Below the pieces are notes generated by a model. That model did not search any database. It saw nothing but the letters and a program-made list of their open reading frames with translations, and had not been told where the DNA came from. From JAYRGC01 sp041908065 (GTDB lineage: Bacteria; Pseudomonadota; Alphaproteobacteria; UBA9219): 64,000 bases of DNA. The stretch lies in NCBI GenBank assembly GCA_041908065.1, contig JAYRGC010000050.1, positions 62,001 to 126,000 on the forward strand, read 5' to 3'. This document shows positions 14,050 through 20,969 of the stretch, one piece after another. A program made the position numbers and the translations under genes. How positions within the stretch are numbered: the stretch's first letter is position 1; every line of letters starts with the position of its first letter.

Positions 14050-14480
14050 TGGTATCCTCCCGCTTTTCTGTCCTCAATTTCCTCATCGAGATAACGCAGC
14101 ACCAGATCGGCCAGTTTCTCTACTGAAGCTTCCGCATAGAACAGCCATTGTTTCCGACGCACCTTGCGCTGCTGGAGGCGGTCATAAAACTGGATGAGTG
14201 TTTCCCGATCTTCGGGCAAATGCGTCTGTTCACGCTTTTGCAAATCTTCGATGTGCATGTTGATCGCGGCGTCGATCTTCGTTGCCCACTTGTCTTCAGC
14301 AAGATCGATGGTCTGCTCAGGAAATGTTCGCTGAAGGTGAAAATCGCAAAACTCGTCCATGAGTCTGGCGAGGGCGATTATTTTATTAACGGACTCCTTC
14401 GATCTTCCGTTCTCGCCGTGCGTAATCATGCTCTGAAACGCCAGCATGAGGGCCATGCGCATTTGTTCGTCTTTAGTCAT
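14046..14480 (-). CDS. Hypothetical helical prophage protein
   Basis: 144 residues from the ATG at 14480, which has GGAGG five bases upstream and overlaps the previous stop by eight bases (ATGACTAA). Almost entirely helical and charged (SVNKIIALARLMDEFCDFHL, MHIEDLQKREQTHLPEDRE, LQQRKVRRKQW, VLRYLDEEIED). No recognised domain. Third-to-last position in a tight regulatory operon just before the XRE regulator suggests a regulatory or antirepressor-type accessory, unproven. Confidence 0.6.
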   Translation of the reverse strand: MTKDEQMRMALMLAFQSMITHGENGRSKESVNKIIALARLMDEFCDFHLQRTFPEQTIDLAEDKWATKIDAAINMHIEDLQKREQTHLPEDRETLIQFYDRLQQRKVRRKQWLFYAEASVEKLADLVLRYLDEEIEDRKAGGYQ

Positions 14481-14769
14481 GACAGCCTCCGATAACCAAG
14501 GCCTGTGGCCAGAAGCGCGACAACAAACGCGCAAATCGCTCAATCGTATTCAATTCGCGTGTGGAAGGCTGAGGGAGCGGGGAATTGGCGAGATAAAGGA
14601 AAGTGATCCCATGCATCTTGACGGCCTGCGTAAACGCATCGCGCTCGGTATCAGATGCGAAATTGTCTTGAATGATCTCAAGGACAGTGGCCTCTGAACA
14701 TTCTGGACGGGCCATCAGTGCCTGCGCCTTGGCGAGAGGCAATGCGATTGCTGTGTTGTCGTTCGTCAT
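14473..14769 (-). CDS. Hypothetical prophage protein, first gene of the regulatory operon
   Basis: 98 residues from the ATG at 14769; the frame is open for 85 codons further upstream, but that region contains the TTTGGAC repeats and has no good start. Contains LPLAKAQALMARPECSEATV, DNFASDTERDAFTQAV and a C-terminal FARLLSRFWPQALVIGG. No known family. Its operon has 4- or 8-base overlaps at every downstream junction. Confidence 0.55.
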   Translation of the reverse strand: MTNDNTAIALPLAKAQALMARPECSEATVLEIIQDNFASDTERDAFTQAVKMHGITFLYLANSPLPQPSTRELNTIERFARLLSRFWPQALVIGGCHD

Positions 14770-14840
14770 AAAATGCTCACTGATGTCGTTGATCAATGAG
14801 GCGAGTATCAATATCTCCAACGCGTGATTCCACAGGAGAA

Positions 14841-14917
14841 TTTGGACTTTTTGCCCATATTCAGGGGGGCAATTTGGACGAATTTCTAATTTGGACTTTT
14901 TGATCAAAATTTTGGAC
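14841..14917. repeat. Four TTTGGAC direct repeats, candidate operator or iteron cluster
   Basis: TTTGGAC occurs at 14841, 14873 (as TTTGGACG), 14890 and 14911; three of the four continue into a run of T (TTTGGACTTTTT). They lie in the 413-base gap ahead of the regulatory operon, where minus-strand transcription would begin. Spacing is 32, 17 and 21 bases, roughly two to three helical turns. Regularly spaced repeats before an XRE-containing operon are typical of repressor operators. The rest of the gap (14770-15182) holds CCTGATAAAAA / TTTTTATCAGG as distant inverted copies and the hairpin at 15015-15055. Confidence 0.6.
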
Positions 14918-15014
14918 TTTTTTCCTGATAAAAAATAGGCTGGCGGCGTGACCGCATGAAAGAATAGGCGATGATCGTTTGAAACGGCAATTTCAGAGAG
15001 AACACTCAACACGA

Positions 15015-15055
15015 CAAAAAGCAATCGCCGTTTTTATCAGGCGATCCCTTTTTTC
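15015..15055. terminator. Possible bidirectional terminator
   Basis: ATCGCC (15024-15029) pairs with GGCGAT (15040-15045). CCCTTTTTTC follows on the plus strand, and an A-run (15016-15020) gives TTTTT after the stem on the minus strand. It would stop minus-strand transcription leaving the regulator at 15183-15953 and insulate the repeat region. Confidence 0.45.
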
Positions 15056-15182
15056 TTGGCACTTTTAATCAGATGAAAAGATGTGTGGGAGGATAGCGCG
15101 ATATCCGATTGGTTCTTGGCAGCTCCATGCCTTGACAGGTACAGGCAAAACCGAGGTGCTTTAACTGCACAGAAAAGGCGGT

Positions 15183-15953
15183 TCAGTAGCAAGCCTGCCG
15201 TTCTGGTTCGTTGCAGCCATCCAGCTGTGGCATCCGATGGCTGAAATTCGGCGAAGCCCTTTTTGCGGTAGATGTCGTATATGGTTTGGCTTCAAGCCAC
15301 CGTTTCTCGAAGTGTTCGAACGTCTTTTTCACCAGTTTAGGCGACTCGAATACCACGTAGACCGGTTGGCGAAAATTGAAGCGCATGTCTTGCTCTATGG
15401 CGAAAGTGACTTCATCGCCATAGGCAAAGTCGCAGGAGACACAGTTGACGGGCGGTTCGTGATACACCCTGACTTCGAAAGAAGGGCCTCTCGGAAGATA
15501 TATGTTCTGATCCGCCAGCAGGCACTTTACAGAGACGACTTTGCTAAGGTTTTGCAGGCGGTCGAAATTCGTCAATCCATTCCGCCCCGTGACCTTCGTT
15601 AACATGCCTTGGCTTCCGATCCTGCACACAACACCTGAAGCTTTGTCCTTGAGCATCTTTTCGATGTTGTCGAAAAAGCGGTCGCAGCTGCCAAGCCCAC
15701 GGAAATCCTTAACGCCATCTGAGCGCGGTCTGACGCTGCCGTCCGGCAGGCATTCGACGCCATGAGCGTCAAAGACGCTTTGTATGTCCAGGATGATGGA
15801 CTCGCGAACGGGCGCATCGTCTTCGAATGTGCAAATGGTACCGCGCGCGACATTCGCTTCGTGTGCCAGCTTTTCACGAGACCACTTCAACAATGATCTC
15901 GCCATTCTGCTTTGTGCGCCTGTTATGAGATAAACTTCGGTCATGGTTGTCAT
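15183..15953 (-). CDS. XRE-type regulator with C-terminal sensor-like domain
   Basis: 256 residues. The N-terminal HTH (ITGAQSRMARSLLKWSREKL, AHEANVARGTICTFE) resembles the other XRE regulators here. It is followed from about residue 85 by a ~150-residue domain that includes LPRGPSFEVRVYHEP and RFNFRQPVYVVFESPKLVKK. The overall plan matches the regulator at 17072-17752, so the two are distant paralogs. It probably controls the prophage's lysogeny or small-protein genes; the ligand is unknown. It sits five bases after the upstream small gene. Confidence 0.7.
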   Translation of the reverse strand: MTTMTEVYLITGAQSRMARSLLKWSREKLAHEANVARGTICTFEDDAPVRESIILDIQSVFDAHGVECLPDGSVRPRSDGVKDFRGLGSCDRFFDNIEKMLKDKASGVVCRIGSQGMLTKVTGRNGLTNFDRLQNLSKVVSVKCLLADQNIYLPRGPSFEVRVYHEPPVNCVSCDFAYGDEVTFAIEQDMRFNFRQPVYVVFESPKLVKKTFEHFEKRWLEAKPYTTSTAKRASPNFSHRMPQLDGCNEPERQACY

Positions 15954-15958
15954 TCGCC

Positions 15959-16252
15959 TTAGTTAATTTGTTCTTGCGGGTTTAGGTCGACCAAATAGCG
16001 TATGGCGGCATCGTAATGTCGACGTTGGATGTTGCAGACATCATTCACGCCGAAATGACTGGCAAGCATAGACAGAACCACTTCGTCGCTAACTTTGTGC
16101 GTGTGCGCGACATAGGCGACCACGGCGGCAATCGATATTAATTCCCGCTTCGCAAGCGAGGCTTCGATCTTAGCCTGTTCCGCGAAGTATTCTTCCGCTG
16201 GCTTGGCTTCTTCGATGGCCTTGCGAATAAGTTGCATGCGATCTGTCGACAT
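15959..16252 (-). CDS. Small prophage protein, member A of a three-copy module family
   Basis: 97 residues with AAGGAG upstream. The C-terminal ~50 residues form a module also found at 16274-16606 and 18772-19062: AAVVAYVAHTHKVSDEVV, LASHFGVNDVC, YDAAIRYLVDL. The N-terminus is helical and charged. The FGV-D...Y--AI-YL pattern resembles the short module at the C-terminus of some phage antirepressor-type proteins, but I cannot assign it firmly. Part of the minus-strand run 16816-15183. Confidence 0.6.
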   Translation of the reverse strand: MSTDRMQLIRKAIEEAKPAEEYFAEQAKIEASLAKRELISIAAVVAYVAHTHKVSDEVVLSMLASHFGVNDVCNIQRRHYDAAIRYLVDLNPQEQIN

Positions 16253-16273
16253 GGAGAAATGGCTCCTTAAAAA

Positions 16274-16606
16274 TCAGTTCATAATGTTGCTTATCTTCAA
16301 ATCGACCAGATACTCGATGGCGTTCTGGTAAAGCCGCGCAGGCAGAGCCTTCACTTTGTCAATGCCGTAATGGGCGGTCAGAATCTCGCAGACGGTCGTT
16401 TCATCCACTTGCTGGTTATAGGCTACATAGGCGATCATCCCCGCTAGAGCCTTAAGCTCGATATCGTTGACGAGGGCTTCGTGAGCCTTGCGCAGTGCGA
16501 CAAGACCGGATGTCAAAAGGCGCAGGTCGCCGGAAGAAAGGTCTTTGCCTTCCGTGGCCTCGTTGAAGGCCTCTTCGGCGGGGTTCATGGGCTGGGGCTT
16601 GTTCAT
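16274..16606 (-). CDS. Small prophage protein, member B of a three-copy module family
   Basis: 110 residues, AAGGAG before the ATG. The shared module is AGMIAYVAYNQQVDETTV, LTAHYGIDKVK and LYQNAIEYLVDL; the N-terminal half (NPAEEAFNEATEGKDLSSGD, LVALRKAHEALVNDIEL) is helical. It is 21 bases from member A, so a local duplication is likely. Function unknown. Confidence 0.6.
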   Translation of the reverse strand: MNKPQPMNPAEEAFNEATEGKDLSSGDLRLLTSGLVALRKAHEALVNDIELKALAGMIAYVAYNQQVDETTVCEILTAHYGIDKVKALPARLYQNAIEYLVDLKISNIMN

Positions 16607-16618
16607 GTCGCTTGCTCC

Positions 16619-16816
16619 TTAAACCGTGGCCGTCGGGGCGGGCGAAGGGCAAACAACGGCTTGATAGTCGTTGGTGGCCTTAATAAAGTGCTCCCAGCGT
16701 TCTTCGAGCATCATGGGGCGGGGGTGCTTGACACTGTTATAGCGTTCCCAAGTGTCCACAATCTGCTGGATCAGGCTTTCGCTGTGTTTTTTGGTAATCG
16801 TGTCAAAATCGAGCAT
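16619..16816 (-). CDS. Small hypothetical prophage protein
   Basis: 65 residues from the ATG at 16816, which has an excellent AAGGGAGGG. Sequence features: ITKKHSESLIQQIVDTWERY, then MMLEERWEHFIKATNDYQ and a Pro-rich end. No known family. It is the first gene of the minus-strand run, divergent from the regulator at 17072. Confidence 0.6.
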   Translation of the reverse strand: MLDFDTITKKHSESLIQQIVDTWERYNSVKHPRPMMLEERWEHFIKATNDYQAVVCPSPAPTATV

Positions 16817-17071
16817 TAATCCCTCCCTTTGAAAAACCTTACAAAAAGCCTGTTTGGCCACCTGATTTTGAAACCGTAACGGATTTTGGGCTTGAAAGCA
16901 ATTAAAATCTACTGGGTAGGCAAAGAATATCTACATGAAAGCATTATTTTGGTTGAAATTGTTATGAAACATACTTAGAGTTGGTTTGAAACGCACTTTT
17001 AGCGAAAAAACTTTAAGCTTTTTATTAACCAAAAGTCGTGTATAGTATCAGAAAACATCTACGGAGTAGCA
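16817..17071. promoter_or_regulatory. Divergent promoter region between the two prophage regulatory transcripts
   Basis: A 255-base AT-rich gap between divergent genes. Rightward, TATAGT at 17041-17046 is a good -10 about 30 bases before the regulator start; its -35 is weak. Recurrent short blocks (GGGCTTGAAAGC, GTTATGAAACAT, GGTTTGAAACGC) centred near 16895, 16965 and 16988 look like half-sites for a regulator. The arrangement is what an autoregulated switch would have, but the operator assignment is inference. Confidence 0.5.
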
Positions 17072-17752
17072 TTGCAAATGATTACAGCGAGACAAATTCG
17101 AGCGGCTAGAGGCCTTTTGGGATGGGACGCCGTGGTTCTTGCCCGAAAAACAGGGCTGACCAAGGAAACAATCTCGCGGATTGAGATAGAACAAGTGCGC
17201 CCGCAAGAGCGTACATTACTCAAGATTCTGCGTGTTTTCAACGAGGCGGGTGTAGAGTTCACCCCCAATACAGGCGTGCAACTTAAGCCGCAAAATGTCG
17301 AGGTTCTCGAGGGAACAACGGGGTTCCTTCGTTTTTATGATTTCGTTTATAACCACTTAAACCAGTACGGGGGCCTCGTTTGCGTGAGCGGCGTCAACGA
17401 AAAGTTGTTCGTCAAATATCAAGGTGACTTTGCAGACGTTCATATGAACAGAATGGCAGATCTAGTTAAACGCCGCGAAGATCTTATGATGCGAATTTTG
17501 GTAGAAGAAGGCGATTATAATTTCGTAGCGTCCTCATACGCTCAATACAGGTGGCAAGCTAAAGCGTATTTTTCTCCTGCCCCCTTCTATGTTTTTGGAG
17601 ATAACCTTGCTCTCATCTCTTTCGCGCATGAGCCGTCGCCATTAGTTATTTTTATCAAGTCAGCAAGTTTAGCAGACGCTTACCGGCACGCTTTCGAACT
17701 TGCTTGGGCGCAATCTATTGAGCCGCCGTCGAGAGAGGAGAGCGCGAAATGA
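17072..17752 (+). CDS. XRE-type regulator coupled to a methyltransferase gene
   Basis: 226 residues if it starts at TTG 17072, five bases after GGAG; ATG 17078 is the alternative. HTH: ITARQIRAARGLLGWDAVVL, ARKTGLTKETISRIE, with TLLKILRVFNEAGVEF after it. The C-terminal ~130 residues (FYDFVYNHLNQYGGLVCVSG, AKAYFSPAPFYVFGDNLALI, LADAYRHAFELAW) resemble effector domains of bacterial XRE proteins with a PLD/TrmB-like fold, suggesting ligand or protein sensing. The stop overlaps the next ATG (ATGA), so it and the methyltransferase are made together. Confidence 0.75.
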   Translation: MQMITARQIRAARGLLGWDAVVLARKTGLTKETISRIEIEQVRPQERTLLKILRVFNEAGVEFTPNTGVQLKPQNVEVLEGTTGFLRFYDFVYNHLNQYGGLVCVSGVNEKLFVKYQGDFADVHMNRMADLVKRREDLMMRILVEEGDYNFVASSYAQYRWQAKAYFSPAPFYVFGDNLALISFAHEPSPLVIFIKSASLADAYRHAFELAWAQSIEPPSREESAK

Positions 17753-18768
17753 GCTTTCTTGGCGGAAGTATAGACTTTTTTACAGGAACGCGATCTTCTC
17801 ACATGGGTTCGTACCAGTATGTAGAACATGCTGGCACTCGAAACGGCAAAAGCATGTCCGGTGCGAAGTTGTGGGCTGAGATTGAAGCTGAAGAGCTAAA
17901 GGCAACTGAAACAAATTTGTTCAGTGCCGAAGAACGAATTTTGCGAAGTGTGGCAAAGGATGTTGGTGCTTACTTTCCAGATTGTTCCCCGATCCTTGAA
18001 ATGGGAACAGGCACGCCAAATGCGTTTAAAAAGAAAACACTTCTTATTATGATGGCACTTCGAAGTACGGAATATATCTGCGTGGATGAATCTAGCGAAT
18101 TTTTGAAGGGCCTAATCTCAAATAAGGCTCTTTCCAGATTTAAGGTTAGGCCGATTCTGGACGATTTCTTCGAAGGGGATAAACTCTATTTTGATGATCC
18201 TGAACGAGATGCTCTTATTTGTATGTTTGGCAGCACCATCGGTAATATCGTCGCTCCTTTGGGCGATGCACCGCCAAGAGACGCCCTGATTGCACATTTG
18301 TCCATGATAGCGCAGACAATCAACAAAGGTGGTCTTTTGGTATCATTCGACGCAGATATGAATGGGGAAAAGGTTGCAGCCTTTTATGCAAGACAGGCCC
18401 TTTTTCAGTTAAATACATTCTTTCGTATGGCGGTGGAGTTACCGATAAAGGGAGACTTTGATCCCTATGCATTTGAGTACAAGCCGATGTGGTTTGCTCA
18501 ATCTGGGACGCTAGCACATATGGCTATCGTCGCGCGCGATATGTCCTTCGAACTTGGCGGAAAGAGTATCTCTTTGGTTGCTGGACAAAAGTTGCACATG
18601 AAAAACTCATTCAGGTTCTCTCCTGCCTTCTTCTCCGATTGTTGTGAGAGTGCTGGGTTTGAGATTCTTAAAACGTGGAGAGATCCGTCTTTGACCAATG
18701 TTTATCTTTTGAAAAAGAAAACCGTTGCCGTTTCGCAAACTTCTGCAATCGTGAAGGCTGCATGTTAA
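17749..18768 (+). CDS. EgtD-like SAM-dependent methyltransferase (Methyltransf_33/DUF2260)
   Basis: 339 residues. Features of the histidine-specific methyltransferase group: LFSAEERILRSVAKDV, ILEMGTGTPNAFKKKTLLIM (motif I variant), EYICVDESSEFLKGLI, and the hallmark FGSTIGNI (about residues 163-170), then GGLLVSFDADM. EgtD N-methylates histidine on the way to ergothioneine, but no sulfoxide synthase (EgtB) is nearby and the substrate of this divergent member is open. It is translationally coupled to an XRE regulator (ATGA overlap) inside the prophage, an unusual home for this enzyme. It converges with the small gene at 18772. Confidence 0.75.
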   Translation: MSFLGGSIDFFTGTRSSHMGSYQYVEHAGTRNGKSMSGAKLWAEIEAEELKATETNLFSAEERILRSVAKDVGAYFPDCSPILEMGTGTPNAFKKKTLLIMMALRSTEYICVDESSEFLKGLISNKALSRFKVRPILDDFFEGDKLYFDDPERDALICMFGSTIGNIVAPLGDAPPRDALIAHLSMIAQTINKGGLLVSFDADMNGEKVAAFYARQALFQLNTFFRMAVELPIKGDFDPYAFEYKPMWFAQSGTLAHMAIVARDMSFELGGKSISLVAGQKLHMKNSFRFSPAFFSDCCESAGFEILKTWRDPSLTNVYLLKKKTVAVSQTSAIVKAAC

Positions 18769-18771
18769 AAC

Positions 18772-19062
18772 TTAGTGCTTCGCCGCCGCGCTTGATCCAG
18801 CAAGGCCGATGAGAAAATTCATGACGGTCTCGAAGTCTTTGGCCGGCAGATAACGTAAATCGCTAACGCCGAAGACCCTTTGTGTGATCTCGAGGATTTC
18901 CGCTACGTCTGTCTTCATTTCATGGGCGGCGTAGAATACGAGAGCGGTGAGTTTCTGTGCCTCTCTGAAGTTCAGCGCTCTGGAAAGGTCGTCGTCTCCA
19001 CAGGGAGCAGCCTTCAGTTTGAAGGGGAGAACGTTTGAGGCAGTATCTTCGCTCATGGTCAA
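18772..19062 (-). CDS. Small prophage protein, member C of a three-copy module family
   Basis: 96 residues with AAGGA upstream. The C-terminal module (TALVFYAAHEMKTDVAEI, TQRVFGVSDLRYLPAKDF, MNFLIGL) matches members A and B at 15959-16606; the N-terminus (DDDLSRALNFREAQK) differs. It lies between the EgtD-like gene and the integrase, showing that the family is scattered through the prophage rather than only tandem. Confidence 0.55.
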   Translation of the reverse strand: MTMSEDTASNVLPFKLKAAPCGDDDLSRALNFREAQKLTALVFYAAHEMKTDVAEILEITQRVFGVSDLRYLPAKDFETVMNFLIGLAGSSAAAKH

Positions 19063-19174
19063 AATCCTTTTCTTAAAAGCCCCTAAAGCAATGCCCTATT
19101 ATATCGTTAACGCAGCCCAAATTCAAAAGAATGCAGCGGTAAAAATCAGGCAAAACTTGATAAATGGTACGATT

Positions 19175-20674
19175 TTACGCTTGACTCACGACAAATGAAG
19201 CGGGCGACCCCGCGTTAACCATGCCGTATGGCTGATCCTGAATGGGGGCGTCTTTCCCCACAAACTGATCCAAATCCTCCTTTGTGTATCGCACGCTGTT
19301 GCCGATTTTGACGAAGCTGGGGCCGCATTTGCGCCAGCGCCAGTTTTCGAGGAGGCGAGGATTGACGTTCAGGTATGTGGCGGCCTGTGCAGCGGTCATG
19401 AAACGTGGCAAGGCCCCATTTGCCGTGAGCTGAAGTTTTTCCGCCAACGGTGATGCAACAGGCGGATCAACACACACTGCCGTTCCGTCGATGGTGATGC
19501 TTTCGCCTGGCTTGGGCAGGGCCAAAAGCCCGCCCAGTTCGTCCGTGATTTTGCTGGCCGCTTCGAGTACTGGATTGATGGCCAGATGGGCATAGCGGGC
19601 CGTCGTTTGCGTCTGCGTGTGGCCAAGCAACCGCCCGATCATCGGCAGGCTCATGCCCATCGCCACGGCGTTTGACGCAAAGGTATGCCGAAGGTCGTGA
19701 ATGCGGACGTCCTCAATCCCCGCCCATTTGCGGATATGCCGCCATGTCGTTTGCAGGTCGTTGATCGGTTTGTCGACGTGGTGATCCGAGCAAATCAGAT
19801 AAGGATTTTCCGGTTTGCGTGGTAGGTGGCGCAAGAGGTCGATGGCCGTCCGTCCCAGATGAATGAACTTCGGCCCCGTTTTGGAATCCGGCAGACGGAT
19901 TATGCCTCGGTCAAGATGGACGTATTCCCATTTGCAATCCCTAATTTCCCCGAGACGCGCGCCGGTAAGGATTAAGAGCCGAAAGGCAGCAATGGCATAA
20001 GGCGAACTCAAACCCGCTTCCTCGGCCATGCGAAGCGTATCGCCGAGGCGGCGCATTTCGTCGGCGGAGAGGAAGCGCTCGCGCTTGTTCTCCTTGTACT
20101 TCTTGACATGACGGCACGGGTTCGAGTTTTCCGGGCGCAGGCCCCAATCCTCCGCCGTGTTGAACATTTTGGAGAGCAGCGTCAGCGCGTGGTTCGCGCT
20201 GGAGGGAATCTTGTTCATGCCGTGATGCAACTGCAGGATATGGGCGCGTGTGACTTCGGTAATCTTTAAGCGACCGAGGGAAGGCACAATCTGGCTTTTG
20301 ATGATCCCTTCGTAACGGAGACGCGTACTGGGCTTCAGATGCACGTCCATGTGGAGTTTCTGGAAGCGTTCGCAAAACTCTTTCATATCGGGACAGGCCG
20401 CGAAGGCGTGCCGATCTTCCATCGGATCCTGTCCATCGCGGATAGAGGCGAGGGTCTTGAGCGCCTTGTCTCGCGCTTGTTCCGCCGTGATCGCTGGAAA
20501 GTAGCCCAGCGTCATGCGGCGGGTGCGGGTGCCAACGCGGTATTGCAGGATGAGGTTCTTCCTGCCCGAGGTCAGGACGCGAAGGCCGAAGCCGGACAGT
20601 TCGTCGTCGAAGACAAAATAGTCTTTGCTCCGAACCTCCGCCGCCTCGATCACTCTTTTCGTCAACCGCGTCAT
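19175..20674 (-). CDS. int: Tyrosine integrase with C-terminal excisionase-like HTH
   Basis: 499 residues from the ATG at 20674 (AGGA upstream); an earlier in-frame ATG at 20737 is less likely. It starts with a DUF4102-like arm-binding domain (FVFDDELSGFGLRVLTSGRK, LGYFPAITAEQARDKAL), then a core-binding domain and the tyrosine recombinase domain: Arg in LTGARLGEIRDC, HDLRHTFASNA, GHTQTQTTARYAHL (nucleophile Tyr). After the catalytic domain, the last ~100 residues contain FMTAAQAATYLNVNPRLLEN, then WRWRKCGPSFVKIGNSVRYT, a MerR/AlpA-type HTH_17 as in excisionases. P4-type integrases are usually ~400 residues. It lies about 200 bases from a tRNA 3' fragment and points away from it. Confidence 0.9.
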   Translation of the reverse strand: MTRLTKRVIEAAEVRSKDYFVFDDELSGFGLRVLTSGRKNLILQYRVGTRTRRMTLGYFPAITAEQARDKALKTLASIRDGQDPMEDRHAFAACPDMKEFCERFQKLHMDVHLKPSTRLRYEGIIKSQIVPSLGRLKITEVTRAHILQLHHGMNKIPSSANHALTLLSKMFNTAEDWGLRPENSNPCRHVKKYKENKRERFLSADEMRRLGDTLRMAEEAGLSSPYAIAAFRLLILTGARLGEIRDCKWEYVHLDRGIIRLPDSKTGPKFIHLGRTAIDLLRHLPRKPENPYLICSDHHVDKPINDLQTTWRHIRKWAGIEDVRIHDLRHTFASNAVAMGMSLPMIGRLLGHTQTQTTARYAHLAINPVLEAASKITDELGGLLALPKPGESITIDGTAVCVDPPVASPLAEKLQLTANGALPRFMTAAQAATYLNVNPRLLENWRWRKCGPSFVKIGNSVRYTKEDLDQFVGKDAPIQDQPYGMVNAGSPASFVVSQA

Positions 20675-20872
20675 GCTTTCCTGTCTCAGCTTGTGTCCTC
20701 GATCTCGCGCCGTTTTTTGGAAGCACTGTGGAAGCAAGAGGCTTCAAAACGGGGCGAAAACCTGATAGGCTCATGAAGCTGAAAAGGCCGCCGGAAGTCA
20801 ACTAACGTATTGAAATATCGTAGTAAATAGAAACGCTTCGCAATCCTTCAAAAACGGTTATATTGGGTTCGT

Positions 20873-20912
20873 AAAGCCAAGGTCGGGGGTTCAAATCCCT
20901 CCAACGGCACCA
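20873..20912 (+). other. tRNA 3'-end fragment, likely right attachment site (attR) of the prophage
   Basis: A T-arm GGGGG-TTCAAAT-CCCTC (20885-20901) is followed by the acceptor strand CAACGGC and ACCA (to 20912). No matching 5' acceptor (GCCGTTG), D-arm or anticodon arm exists upstream, so this is not a whole tRNA. A duplicated tRNA 3' end beside a tyrosine integrase is the standard scar of integration. The intact tRNA, probably one starting GCCGTTG such as a Leu isoacceptor, should lie at the other end of the element, left of this window. Confidence 0.75.
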
Positions 20913-20969
20913 TCTGGCCTTATATTGCGGCGCAAAAGCCGTTTCGCGCGTCCGCTCAGGAGTGGCGTT

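Noticed and set aside
20838..20912. A complete tRNA gene upstream of terC
   Set aside because: Only the T-arm and 3' acceptor strand with CCA are present; no 5' acceptor, D-arm or anticodon arm matches. It is treated as an attachment-site fragment.
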